64,000 bases of DNA from Loxodes magnus (taxonomy: Eukaryota > Ciliophora > Karyorelictea > Loxodida > Loxodidae), in contig CAMPDV010000042.1 of NCBI GenBank assembly GCA_946699065.1, forward strand, positions 310,001 to 374,000. The letters run 5' to 3'. Of this stretch, positions 50,394 to 62,719 are shown piece by piece; the first letter of the stretch is position 1, and every line of letters begins with the position of its first letter. The translations under genes were made by a program, and so were the position numbers. Under the pieces are notes generated by a model. It searched no databases and was not told where the DNA came from. It saw only the letters and a list, made by a program, of their open reading frames with translations.

Positions 50394-52187
50394 TCATTTA
50401 AGCGTTATAAGATGAATAGTCTTATGGATTATAATATTAATGAAGCTTAGATATTTGTGAGTTTCAAATTTCGAAGATTAAGTAAAAATAAGTTATTAAA
50501 ACTAGTACAAGGAAAAAGTCTCTCCATCAAAGAGTCCCAGATCACTTATTTTGATTTTTGGAATCACGAGTAATGCCATAAAGGATAAAGTTGCAAAAGG
50601 AGATTACAACTTTTGTTAGGTAAATTCTGAAGTTTTCAAATTTATTTGATCATACTGTTCACTTAACTCTTCCACTGGCTTATTTGATAGTAATCCACAT
50701 ATTGGTAAAGGAATGCAGTTCCTATGAATAAAGATATCTCCCTAATTATCAAAAGTCTAAAAAATACATATAAGTCCACCTCGTATAGCAATTAAAGAAT
50801 TTATAGCCTCTGAAATTAGCGAATCATCGTTACCCACGCATATAATATTATGAGAATCATGTGCTACACTTTAAGCAATTGCACCATTTAAAGAACTCGA
50901 ATAGAAGCCAAAACCTTTTATCAGAGCAACAGCAGGCTTTGCTTCATAATATCTATTGACAACTATAATTTTGATAATATCACTTCCAGGTATTAATTTA
51001 GCCTCTCCATTGGAATCTATTTCTAGATCGATAATCTCTTTTTCTGTTACTATAGATCCATCCTGACATACTATAACAGGATATTTTATTGTAGTATTCT
51101 TATGATTAGAGAACTTAAGCTTGAAATCTTCTATTGTCCTCTTTTATGTATTGAAGTGGTTAATTATTTATACTTGCTCACTTTTTATGTTGCAAGATCC
51201 ATTTTCAAATACTATATTTCCGTTAACGTATGTTTTCAAAACTTCTAGGTTGGTCAAATCTTTTACTACCAAAAAATCAGCTGGTTAATTCACTTGGAGT
51301 AATCCTACGTCAAGATTGTATAAACGAATTGGATTTCTACTAGCTGCATTTAAGAGAGTGAATATATCGATTCCTTTTTAAATAGCTTTTCTTATCATCA
51401 CATCAATAGACCCTCTGACTAAATCAGAAACTGCTTAATCATCTGTGCAGAACATACATTACTTTTTTGCGAGAGGATCCTTAAGAATCGGCCATAGATT
51501 ATCAAAATCTTTACAGGCTGATCCTTCTCGTATCTAGACACTAACACCAAACTTTAGTTTTTCTAATGCTTCTTCTACTTCAGTACATTCGTGATCTGTC
51601 TGAATGCCAACACTGAAATAATCTTAAGATTATTATCCTCTTAGCTTAGGACCATGACCGTCTACTACTTTATTAACTTCTTTAGTTGCATTTATTAATT
51701 GAATCATTTTAGTATCCCGATTTAAAACAGCTGGAATATTCATTACTTCTGACAGAAACTTTACCCGTGGGTTTTTTAATAATTCTTTTATCTCTTCCAG
51801 TTCTAATTTGGCTCCAGCAGTTTCGAAGCTAGTAGCTGGTACACATGGACTAGCCCCAAAATAGAATTTGAATAAATCAGATATTTAATCAGCAAGTTGA
51901 ATGATATACTTCACACCTTCAACACCTTTTACATTGGCTATTTCATGAGGATCACAACAACACGCTATAACTCCATGCTTAACAACAGCTCTGGCATACT
52001 CTCTTGGAATTAAAATAGAGCTTTCTATATGCATATGACTATCTACAAAGCCAGGAATTAAAAACACATCATACTTATTTTGCGTTCTTTCAATATTTAC
52101 TATTTTCCCATCCTGGAAAAATACTATAGCAGGATAGATTTCCTCAAGTTCTAAATCTACTAAATTTCCTTCTACTGACTACATCAT
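50394..52187 (-). CDS. adeC: Adenine deaminase, bacterial (AdeC) type
   Basis: A 597-residue amidohydrolase-superfamily enzyme converting adenine to hypoxanthine (EC 3.5.4.2) in purine salvage. The whole AdeC signature set is present: [13 protein letters not shown] (metal-binding HxH), [101 protein letters not shown], and the C-terminal [14 protein letters not shown] and [13 protein letters not shown]. No intron is needed. This family is mainly prokaryotic and unrelated to the fungal adenine deaminase, so transfer from bacteria is likely; its codons (TAA/TAG Gln) are fully adapted. After the family's normal end ([13 protein letters not shown]) the frame runs about 30 more codons to the first TGA at 50394-50396. 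The start is the first of two ATGs. Confidence 0.93.
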
Positions 52188-53287
52188 TATAAAATAAAGA
52201 TTTATTTAATTTAGTTTAAATACTCACTTCTATTATTATAGCCTTACTTCTCTTTACTATTTATCCCATCTCCTTTATTTAGTCTTTTAAATTTTAACTT
52301 ATAGACTTATCATTATTTTAAGATACCTTATTTATACTGGTAAGTGATAATATTCTAGCGATAGACTAAATAAGACTATTTCAAAATTTATTATCTGCTA
52401 TTTTATAAGAATGCTTAACCAATCTTTACCTATTTATCAATACTTCTCAATATCACATCTCTTTCTAGCTTTTACTTCCTAAAAGGCATAACTTAAGAAT
52501 ATTTCTTTTAGAAATTTTGAATAAATTTAGTTTTTAATTTACTAATAAATATCCTCTCCAAGCTTAAAAATTAAAAATTGTAAATGAAAGCCTGCATATT
52601 AGCCTGATTGATTTGTTTACTGTTATACACTAAGCATACATTGCTGCTTAAAAATGATTATCTTACTTTTTATTACTTTTGTATGTTAAATCTATTTATA
52701 TACTTTTCTTGCTATATTTTAGAGAAATGCAGGATGCTAGCACTAATATGTTACTCTATTTTAAACGCTTATTCTTAAACTTTCATTAAAATTGCCTTTT
52801 AATTGTAATCAATATGAAGCTAGCATTTCTCTAATGAGTGGCTTATCTTCTTTATATTAAGATCAAAGGATTATATTAATAACTAGCTACTAAGTTCCAA
52901 GATATTAGCATGCTAGTATACTTCTAAGCTTTAGGTATTAAAGGCCTAACTAACTAAGTCTTTCAATAGTATTGTAGATATCTAATTATCTTTACTAGCC
53001 TCTTCCAGATATTTATTATGATGCTTCTCATTTGTAAGTCTAGTAGTTTATATTGAGGCTCTTAATATAGCTACTAGAGTTTTCTTTTAGCTTTTTAAAA
53101 TAGCTTTAATTAGTAATTGATGGTATAAGGATAAGAAATAGACTTGTTCTTATAGTGTGCTATATTGATTTAATATACTAAGGAGTGGTTTAGATGTATT
53201 GTAGTGCTATTTATAGAGGAAGGAGGTTTGAGATGGTTAGATATAGGAATGAGATATTAATTAAAGAAGCTAGTTTAATTAATAAAA
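52188..53287. other. Divergent intergenic region
   Basis: 1.1 kb between the adenine deaminase start (minus) and thiolase start (plus). It is AT-rich, with no recognised element. Confidence 0.5.
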
Positions 53288-54481
53288 ATGGCTTTCAATA
53301 GATTGTCTCGCAAGGTAGTTATTACAGGCTTCAAACGTACACCTATTGGTTGCTTAATGGGTTCGCTAAGCTCTTTAACAGCTGCCTAACTTGGAGCTAA
53401 GGCATTAGCTGGAGCAATTCAGAGTTCTAAATTAACTCCAGATTAGATAGAAGACGTTTATGTAGGCCATGTAATTCAATCTGGATGTGGACAAAGTCCT
53501 GCAAGATAGGCTAGCATAGGTGCAGGTATACCTGAAAACGTTCCAGTTACTAACATTAACAAAGTATGTTCAAGTGGACTAAAAGCAATTTAAATCGCTG
53601 CTACTAATATTGCTTCTGGCTTTTACGATATTGCAGCTGCAGCTGGAATGGAATCAATGAGTAACATTCCATTTTTACTTCCAAACATGAGAAAAGGATA
53701 ACTTTTAGGAGATGTGAAAGCTCTTGATGCTTTAATGTATGATGGTCTAACAGATGCTTTTGCTAATGTCTCTATGGGTCTGTGTGCTGAAAAAACAGCT
53801 GCCTAATTCAATATTTCAAGACCTTAGCAAGATGAATATTGCTTAGGAAGCTACTCACTATCAGCCAAATCATGGGCATCAGGTTTCTATGCAAATTAGA
53901 TAGTTCCAGTTGATATCAAATCCAAAAAGGGTGTTTTAACTATTAAAGAAGATGAAGAATACAAAAAAATAATTCCTGATAAAGTTTCTAGCTTAAGGCC
54001 AGTATTTGATCCAAAGGGAACTATTACTGCAGCTAATGCTTCTACTATAAATGATGGTGCTAGTGCTGTTATTTTGATGTCAGAAGATAAAGCTAAATAA
54101 TTAGGAATTACTCCACTTGCAAGAGTTCTCTTCTTTGCTGATGGAGAAACCACTCCTGAACTTTTCCCTCAAGCTCCATCAATCGCTGTAGAAAAAATCT
54201 TCAAAAAGACTGGATTAAATACATCAAATATAAACTATTGGGAATGCAATGAAGCATTTAGTTTAGTTCCAATTGCATTTGCTAAATAACTTGGAATTGA
54301 AATGAACAAATTAAACTAATTCGGAGGTGCTGTTTCACTTGGACATCCGTTAGGAATGTCAGGAAATAGAATTTTAGGCTAACTAATTTATGCTCTAAAG
54401 CAGAGAAAGGAAAGCCTTGGCATTGCAGCAATATGTAATGGTGGTGGTGGTGGAAGTGCAATGCTTGTTGAAAATTTATGA
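53288..54481 (+). CDS. Acetyl-CoA acetyltransferase (thiolase)
   Basis: A 397-residue thiolase that condenses two acetyl-CoA to acetoacetyl-CoA or runs the reverse reaction. The catalytic residues are all visible: nucleophilic Cys in [26 protein letters not shown], His in [10 protein letters not shown], and the second Cys in [11 protein letters not shown]. The N-terminal [15 protein letters not shown] and [20 protein letters not shown] are typical of biosynthetic or mitochondrial acetoacetyl-CoA thiolases. The N-terminus ([10 protein letters not shown]) is slightly longer than the fold needs but too short to claim a transit peptide. Length is normal for the family, with no intron and no internal TGA. 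The stop TGA at 54479-54481 falls exactly at the family C-terminus, which shows TGA also terminates. Confidence 0.95.
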
Positions 54482-55405
54482 GACTTCAAAAATTAATTTG
54501 CTTAACAAGTAAATTTCTTTAAATTACAATACTTTAGCTCTATTATCTCTATCCTTTTTAGTAAAATATCATTCTCTATACTCAAAATATAAATATTACA
54601 TTAACATCTCTGAACTTAGTCCTAATCATTTATCCTTCTAATAATAAAGTGCAATTAGCTCTTTTTCTAATGATACTTCGAAAGATTTCCATATTTATGA
54701 ATCAATATGCATTCAAGCTAAGGATACTTACTTAACTCTCTTTATTAGTTAATTTATACGTTTATATTACTATATTTAGCATTTACTTTACTAGTTTTCT
54801 TTTAAAATATGTTTTCTTAATAAACAGTTCCAATTCTTAAACTCCAAGTTTGAATAATTCTCTTTTATAACTTTTCTAATTCTAGTTTACTTAAAACCTT
54901 AATGTTGAATTAGCTTATTAAGCATAATGAGATTATGCAGATAAAGGTTTTTATATTGATCCTCTTGAGATTTCCATATATAAGCATATAATGAAAGCCA
55001 TTTTAGTAATCTATTTAATTTGCTTTTACCTTTTATATGTTATAGTGTATTTTAGTCTCTTCAATTTATTTAATTTACTTTTATAGTAAATACTCAGCAA
55101 GTATAAGTATCATTTTTCATAAGTCTAATAAAGCAGTAAGGATAAGTATTAGTAATAAGGAAGCTCTTATGGCATCTTAATCCTCAATAGTGTAATTTTA
55201 TTTTCTCTGTTAGGTACCCTTATTTCTACATTCACTGTCTATTAGCTCTTTGCTTGATATCTTGTACAATAATAGCAGTACTAGATAACTCAATACGTAA
55301 AAAGGAATTATCTTGGTAGTGTCTTTTATAATAGACTTAAAGTGGTATATTGATTAGCAATAGTAAATATAAAGGTAATTAATTAAAGTGATAAAGTATT
55401 ATTAA
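54482..55405. other. Intergenic, nothing recognised
   Basis: 0.9 kb AT-rich stretch between two plus-strand genes. Confidence 0.5.
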
Positions 55406-57658
55406 ATGGATGAGGATTAAGTCAAAGATTTAGGAGCATGGGGAACACTTAAAACCAAGATTTTTGTTTAAAAGTTCCCAACTGCTGTGATACCTTGCAA
55501 CTTAGGCTTGAAACAATTAAAGCCTCAACATAATAAGGAATTAGATGAGATGGTACAGTGTGATTAAGAGGCTGAAAATCCTAAGGTTTAGTATTAAAAA
55601 AAATAAACTAAGCACAAGATTCCTAAGCCACCTCCAGTTACCTCTAGGTCAAGATAATCTATAAGAATCTCTAGCAAGTTTTTGAAGTATAAGCATTCAA
55701 AACTTATGGAATAGGATGAAAAAGAGGAAATTAATTTGCCATTAATAAAACTAGAGGAGTAGAAATAGAAACTGGAATATTACTTAAGACAATCAGTATG
55801 CGAAAAAAATTCCAAATTTATGCGTTAAATGTACTCAAGAAAAATTTGATCGCCTCCACCTGAGAGACTTGGAAAACTAGAAACCAAAAAATAACTTTAG
55901 AACCCTTTATCTTAAGAAACAGTATAAAGTTCTGTTATTACTAATTGAAATGCGCCTGCAAACTTACTTAACATTGAATAAGCTTATGAAGGAGAATTCA
56001 AAGAAAGTAGAAAGGAAGGTTTAGGAAAGTTGAAATATGCAAATGGAGATATTTATGAAGGGTCTTGAAAAAATGACTTAAGACATGGAGATGGAAATTA
56101 TTACTACTTTAAGATAGGAGCTACATATAAAGGAAACTGAAAAGATGGACACAAAACTGGACCAGCTGAAATTACCTTTTAAAATGGTGATATCCTTTTT
56201 GCTAATTTCAGTGAAGATTTTATTCAAAAAGGTTAAATAAAAATTTAGTACACTAATGGAGATTATTATGAAGGATAAGGATAAGGTGGTTTGAAGGATG
56301 GAAATGGAAAAATGATCTATACCATTGGCAAAGAGTTTGCTACTTTTTAAGGAGATTTCAAAGGAGACAAAAGAATATCAGTAGGGTTTATCGGCTTTCC
56401 CAACAAGTCTTTCTTTGAAGGAGAGTTTCATAAAGATGAGGCATATGGTTCGGGAAAATTAGTATTGAGAGATGTTATGCCTTTTTTTGGATCTCCTAAT
56501 AGTTAAATTCCAGATGTATCTAAATATCGCCTTTAAGGTAAAGATGTATTCTTTTGTACTTTGGTTGCTAGCGAGCTTAATTCTAGTCTATTTGTGAAAA
56601 ATTGTATACCAGATGGCTATTTTCTAAGAGGATAGTTAAATGGTGGAGGTCGAGGAATCTATGGCGGAATAGGAGTTTATGTAGGATATTTCAAAGGAGG
56701 CCGACGAAACGGCTACGGTGAAATGACTTACTGAGGAAATGCAATAAAAATAGGTATGAAAGCAGGAATTTATAAAGGATAATGAAAATTAGACACTAAA
56801 CATGGCTTTGGAACTTTTGAAGCAAACAAAGAAATAGAGAGGCAGACTTACATCTTTGAAGGAGAGTGAGAAAAAGATTATATAAAAAAAGGAAAATTAA
56901 CTCAAGATGATAGTTTAATATAAGGATCTTGAATAAACGGGTAACTACATGGAGATACTTTAATTTTCTTTTAGGATCAAAATATGAAATTTACAGGATC
57001 CTATTCATTCAATGAACTAAATACAAAAGAAGCAAAATTAGAATACTTTTCAAGAAATTCAATTAATATCAGTAGCATATCAAATATCTCTAAGCTTCAA
57101 CTCCAGACTATTCATGAGAAAATGGTTAATGAAAAGTCTTTCGATCCTTTGTAGCTTTCTAAATCCTATCAAGGAGGCATTAATTAAGGATTTCAGCCAA
57201 ATGGAAAAGGCAAAATGACATTCAAAGATGGAAGTATTTATGAAGGAGAATGGGAAAATGGAAATAGACATGGGAAAGGAAGAAACTAATATCCTAACGG
57301 AGATATATATGTTGGTGATTGGAAAGATGATTTAGAAGAAGGCTAAGGAATTCTTATTTCTAGTGAACATAAAACTGTATTTAAAGGAGAGTTTAGCAGA
57401 GGAAAGAAAAATGGATTGGGTCAGCTTATGTAGGATGATGGAACTATTTTATTCAGAGGAATATTTGAGGAAAATCATAAACTTCGTACAACTTAGCAAG
57501 TAATGCTAAAAAATTAAATTAATATATCAAATTTATTAGAATGTACTTAAGTTCCACTAGTCAGATCTTTTATAATATTATATGCATCTTAACATATAAA
57601 TGAAATATTACCAATCGATTCTTTATAGAACTTCTAAAAAAAATATCAATAGCATTGA
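55406..57658 (+). CDS. MORN-repeat protein
   Basis: A 750-residue protein. Residues 1-190 are Lys/Gln/Pro-rich and disordered. Two blocks of MORN repeats follow: about 195-380 (AYEGEFKESRKEGLGKLKYA, GDIYEGSWKNDLRHGDGNYY, ATYKGNWKDGHKTG) and about 425-690 (GVYVGYFKGGRRNGYGEMTY, SIYEGEWENGNRHGKGRNQY). MORN repeats bind membranes or act as scaffolds; in ciliates they are common in cortical and ciliary proteins. The conserved Trp of several repeats is a TGA codon (YEGSW, KGNW, FEGEW, QGSW) and the repeat Gln codons are TAA/TAG. A non-repeat Phe-rich stretch separates the blocks. No kinase or other catalytic domain is seen. The start at 55406 (MDEDQVKDLGAWGTL) is the first of two closely spaced ATGs; no intron needed. 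Confidence 0.9.
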
Positions 57659-58616
57659 ATAAACATTATCAAAGCCTATTTCAGTATTATCATGTAAACT
57701 CTAATCTGTTTAGATAGTTTTAGCATTTTATGTATTTTATATTCTTAAATCTCATTAAAAAATACACTTTTAACAATCATTCTGATTCCATTTACCTTTT
57801 AAGATATTAATTTAGTTTATATCTTTATTTGCTTTATTTTGCTATGAAATTTTAAGGATTTGAACAGAAGTTTAAACAATTTAATTTTTATTTGATATTG
57901 TGTTTCATCGACACTTTGAGATGATCTTGCATATCCCATTCTTTTCTTAACTGTGTATTTAAATTACTTAGCGTAGAATTATATAAGCTTATCTAGTTCA
58001 ATTGGATTAAACTCTTATTAGATTACTTTCTATGTTAAGCTTAAAAATTTATCTTAAAATGTATCAAATATCTAATCTACCCATTAAGTAATCACTTCCA
58101 TATTTTTGAAGTTCAAAGATTTTCAATTCTACTTCAAAATTAATTTTCTCGAATGTTACGATTTAAATGCTCATTTCATCATTATAACTTCATAGCAAGT
58201 TAAACGATAATATCTCTGGACTTTATTTGAGTATTAGTTTAAATTAAAGGCTACTTTAATGATTTTGTATCTAAAGCTTATTATATTTACAGCACTGAAT
58301 ATAAACTATACATATCTGCATAATAGTCTCATGATTAAGAATTTTAGAATACTTAGAATATTAGTATAGTTTATATAATTCTATGTCTAGAAGCTTAATT
58401 ATAAGTTTTAAAAATCACACTCTAGACTCTTTTATTTAAGGTAGTTTATCTCATTCATTCTAACATTCTCAAGCATAATATTTTAAGTTATATTTATCCT
58501 AATTATCAATTAGATGATTATTATAATAAACTAAACTGGTTTGGTTCTAAGATTTGGAGACAGTAAGGACAATAATATTGATTAGCTTGTGTCATAATGG
58601 TTAAATTAAGTGTTTA
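57659..58616. other. Intergenic, nothing recognised
   Basis: About 1 kb AT-rich stretch between two plus-strand genes. Confidence 0.5.
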
Positions 58617-59117
58617 ATGTTTCAGAGCTTTTTATTGAAAAGCGTGTTGAATAAAGGATTTTGGTTATTATTAAAAATGAGTATTTTATACAGCGCAATT
58701 CCTTGCGCTATATTTCTGTTTTTGATTTCATTAGCAGTGGCAGTATGTCATGGATGGCTTGTAATTAACTTATTATTTTTTAACAATTTTGAAGAGATTG
58801 GTCTTAACATTTGAAGTGTAATATATATTGCTATGATATGCATATGATCGTATTTAATATGGAAGAACTTCAAAGCCAAGCGCAGACTCGATAATGAATG
58901 ATTGTGCAAATACACACTGCCATGCTTATTGCTTATATGTCTTTTAGCAGGATTGCTTATTACAAGTCAAACGCCTTTAAAAGAAGAAGACTTTCAGTTT
59001 TAGCAAGCAGCTAATTTAACGGTAATAACAATGTTATCATTGATAGGATTATTACTGTTTATTGCGATTATATGTTTTATAGGTTTTACCATCTGTGGAA
59101 ATGATATTCTTTAATGA
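58617..59117 (+). CDS. Four-pass membrane protein
   Basis: Unrecognised 166-residue protein with four hydrophobic segments: about residues 18-47 (ILYSAIPCAIFLFLISLAVA), 66-80 (YIAMICIWSYLIW), 97-115 (LPCLLLICLLAGLLI) and 134-160 (TVITMLSLIGLLLFIAIICF). A short basic loop (KNFKAKRRLDNEW) separates the second and third. Three TGA codons are read as Trp; reading them as stops would cut the protein after the first helix. The topology and size recall tetraspan-like proteins, but no CCG motif or large Cys-rich loop is present, so no family is assigned. The stop is TGA 59115-59117. Confidence 0.65.
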
Positions 59118-59408
59118 CTTTTTATTAATTTTTACTCTCATCCTTAACAATGTCTCACCTTCTTTAGGCTATCTATATCATTACTTTCCACTCATTAAAC
59201 AGTCAATAAATTAAGCATGCTAAGTCCCTTATAGTTCTATATAAGATCTATAATATATATCTTGTATGCCTTTCATATTCTTCTATAATATCATTTAAGA
59301 TACAACTTTTAAAATAAAAAAGTAATTGTGATATTTACTTAAGCAGCTAGAGTTAAAGCTATATTGAATATAAGAAACTAACTTAGCTAAACTTTTATTA
59401 AAGATAGT

Positions 59409-62400
59409 TCATGTCTTGTGTCTCTTTACACAGTAGTAGATTAGATATGTTCGCAATGCTTCAAATAAAGTAAGGTCAACTGCTTGGAGTAGGTAGTAAA
59501 TCCAGATTCATTGATAGTTCTGTATTATAACTTACTGAAAAGTTTGTAGTTAGCACGCTTAGAATGAAGGCATAACCGACAAGTAGAAATGATAAATATA
59601 CTTGGATGTACAGTATAGCATTTATAAATTAGATGCCAAATATAATTGCTAGTGATATTACTCAGATATAATCAGAATCAGAAAGATTAAAGAATGTCAC
59701 AGACAACGACTCAAGAGCATAGATCATTCCAGCAAATTACATTAACGCTTTTCAATGTTCTTTCTCACTAAAAATTTTGCTGTAAATACAAAACGATTAA
59801 AGAGGCTTTCAGTCTTTTCTCTAAGCATGTTCTCTTAGATTATTTTAAATCTTAGACAAATCTAAAGTATTTTCAGGGGGAATTTACCAAGGCTCTATCG
59901 AATTTCTGGAAATAGTCATATTTAGTTCTTACTATTTTTACAATTTTGGTTCATCTTATTTTTTATTTTCAATTAATTAGCTTTGTTATTCATTTTACCA
60001 GAGTGACTCATTTTAAAGTTTAGATTCATTTGTTTAATCAATCTTCTGTTTCTATTAAAATAGATCATTAGAACTCCTAGTGAAGTCTAAAGAAACTTCA
60101 GCTTCCTTTGGGTCATTTTTAAAGGTAGAACTTTCAACTAATACTTCTCTTCTTGTACTCATCGCAGTAGTAAATGCTTGCACTTCTTTGTTAGCTCTAG
60201 CCTTCATAGGACTATTAGTATTAGTAAGTTATTTATCCTTTTCAAAATCAGGAACTTATTCTTCGTATTCTACTTCTTTTCTAAGTTTCTTATTCCTTTT
60301 AAGTATGTAGATTGTGAAGCTTAAACTTCCTATTAAAACAGTATTACATAGGAAAACCCATGTGGGACCTCTATTTTCTTACTTGGTTTTTTCAACTTTA
60401 CTATTTGATTATTAGGTATCAACATAGTTATCATTAGTAGCCTTTACATATTATTCCAACACCATAGAAACTATTCCAGTAGACATGCAATAGCAGAGCA
60501 TTTATTCTTAGTTAGTATCAATGCTTGAAATACATTTATCTTAAATTCAATTATTACTGTCAAGGTTTTAGCAGGTTACATAGCTATCAGTTATATTAGG
60601 AAGGGGGGCTTTTATAGATATAATCACCTAGAAATATCAAATATTCAAATCCATTTCTAAGGGAGAGTATCTAGGCTACAGCCATTTATCATTATTATTG
60701 TTAATAGTACATATATCATAGACACTAAGGTATACTACCTTTGATATCTATCTTGTCTGAAGTTAAATGTTAAGAACGACACATTAAATCATAAAGCATT
60801 TCTAATCTCAAATTAAATGATACAATGGTATCTAGATAAATATGTCTTATTAGCAATCAAAAGGAAATAAAGAAGCTATTAAGAAGCTTTAATCTGCCTT
60901 TTCGATAAGAAGTATATTGTTAGTGATGTTAACATTCTATAACTCATGGAAGTATAACTTTTATTCCCAAAAATGATTCTTGTCATATAGTAGACCTATC
61001 TATCCTATCAGTTAAATTAAGCTTTGCTAAGTCTAAGGAGTTATCAACTTAGCTAACTCGTTAATAAGGTAATTTAGTATAAGCTATTTGTTAGTACTAT
61101 CATTCTATAAATCTAACGCATCGTAGTTCTAAATAACGAAGTTTCCTATATTCTATATTAATGTAAGTTGAGTTTCGTTATTAATATTAGAAGGCAATCA
61201 GGACTAAATGTTCAATATCAGAAGATAGTTAATCTCGTTAATTTCCATTTAGTTTACTTTCTACAAGATCTGAGTTAGATACACTGAATAGTCATCTTCA
61301 AAATACTTTAGTATACTTAAAATTTAGGTAGCTTGTATCAAATATTGATGATCATTGGCTATTTAATCTAGCTTACTAAACTAGCCAATAAAATCTATAT
61401 CATAAGGTATTTAAACTTTTACATCCATTGTTACTTAAGCAAATTCTCCCATTTAATCGTAAATCTGGATCAAAATAAAATCGCATACTGGAATTTATAG
61501 GTTTACGGTTGTTAAATCTTATGCCTTGAATATTTAAACTGGAAATGACTCTTTAACCTAGAAAGAGTATTTATATACTAGCATGTTCTGAGTTTACTTA
61601 TCTCTAGAATCAGGATCCATTCAATCATCACATTCTATCTTAACCAAGTCTAGCATATTCAACTAAAACTGTTATTAGTTTCTTTTTCCATTTAATTTAC
61701 ATCATCCATCTTCAGGAGCTTAGTTCAGATATAAGGATAGCTGAGATCAAACATTTGGATTATCTTTAAGAGATATATCGATAATTCTAGCCTAGCCTCT
61801 TTTGAATCAATCCTTATCTATGTCCTATATATAAAAATCGTTTTGCTAGTTGATGTTTCATTTAAATTGATTCTCTATCTTATCATCTGAAAGGCTTATT
61901 ATTGAGGCAAAAAGCACGCAGCAATTTTCATTTTACGAGCTGAGTATTATACTTAGTCTACCGTTTATTTTAGTTTAGTAGAAAATCCCTTTCAGTCCAG
62001 TATTTGGATATAGTCATATTTGTTATTGGGTATCCTTAAAAGTAAGATATTGGATTGCAACATCCTCAAAGATCCAGTTATTTGATATACCTTAGTGGTC
62101 TAGATTAGGAAAAACCTTATCAGTAACTTTATATTATTAATCTACTTAAATTTCTGAATCAACTAGAAGCCTATTTTGAGTTGTGTCTTATCCAGGTAGC
62201 AAAAGTCAATTAAGCTCGTTAATTCAGCCTTAGTAAACATCCCAATTATGGTTTATTCTATATTGGCCATCTGGATCAAATGACATATATCCATAAAACT
62301 TGGATGGAAGAGAGAATGGTACAGTGTAATTATGAGCTCCTAGGATAATTGCCTGAGCTTTTTATTTAACTATTTGAAGTGATAGCTCTGCTTAGAACAA

Positions 62401-62700
62401 CTAGCCTCCAATAAACACCTTAGCTAATAATTAAGTATTAGATCCAGAAGTAAAGGTGCTAGGTGGAAATCTGATACTAAACTTAGATTGCTTTCAGTTA
62501 TTTTTCTGTACAATAGATCTGCTTAAATATCACTCAATCGCCTCTACTTCCAAAGAGCAGTTAGAAATATCTAGAAAGAATTCATTAGGTTATATGGCTA
62601 GTATCTAAGCGCTGGTCTTATACTATACAAATGATATAACAGGATCATTACAAGCTTTGTACTCTAAAATAGATATGAGTAAAAGGTAAATTTTTATCAT
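59409..62700 (-). CDS. REJ/GPS polycystin-1-like membrane protein
   Basis: A 1091-residue protein (1092 codons after removing one 16-nt intron). The signal peptide MIKIYLLLISILEYKAC is followed by beta-rich extracellular sequence. Near residues 335-385, DGWCKLNGKRNQQQFQLNML and IECDDWMDPDSRDK resemble the REJ module of polycystin-1 and sperm receptor proteins. Near 700-740, CQNLDSNNWIQDKCISS and MLCYCMSTGIVSM form a GPS (autoproteolysis) motif. A membrane helix (WVFLCNTVLIGSLSFTIYIL) follows at about 780, then a long polar cytoplasmic loop and a second membrane region of several helices at about 985-1080 (YIWVISLAIIFGIQFINAIL, VYLSFLLVGYAFILSVLTTN). This is the architecture of a short polycystin-1 relative, a sensory or ciliary receptor family. 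No PLAT domain was seen. It diverges from delta-tubulin with 19 bp between start codons. Confidence 0.8.
59520..59535 (-). other. 16-nt intron in the polycystin-1-like gene
   Basis: GTAAGTTATAATACAG in the gene's sense. Splicing joins LTTNFS to NYQWIWIYYLLQAVDL and moves the stop to 59409-59411. Confidence 0.8.
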
Positions 62701-62719
62701 TATTGATAATTAACTATTT
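62701..62719. promoter_or_regulatory. 19-bp divergent start-to-start interval
   Basis: The two ATGs of the polycystin-like gene (minus, ending at 62700) and delta-tubulin (plus, from 62720) are separated by only 19 AT-rich bases (TATTGATAATTAACTATTT). Any core promoter elements must therefore overlap coding sequence, or transcription must start in this gap with almost no 5' UTR. No specific motif is evident. Confidence 0.6.

Noticed and set aside
60080..60310. Plus-strand hydrophobic 76-residue frame (LVLIAVVNACTSLLALAFIG)
   Set aside because: It is the complement of the polar cytoplasmic loop of the polycystin-like gene, whose frame is continuous.
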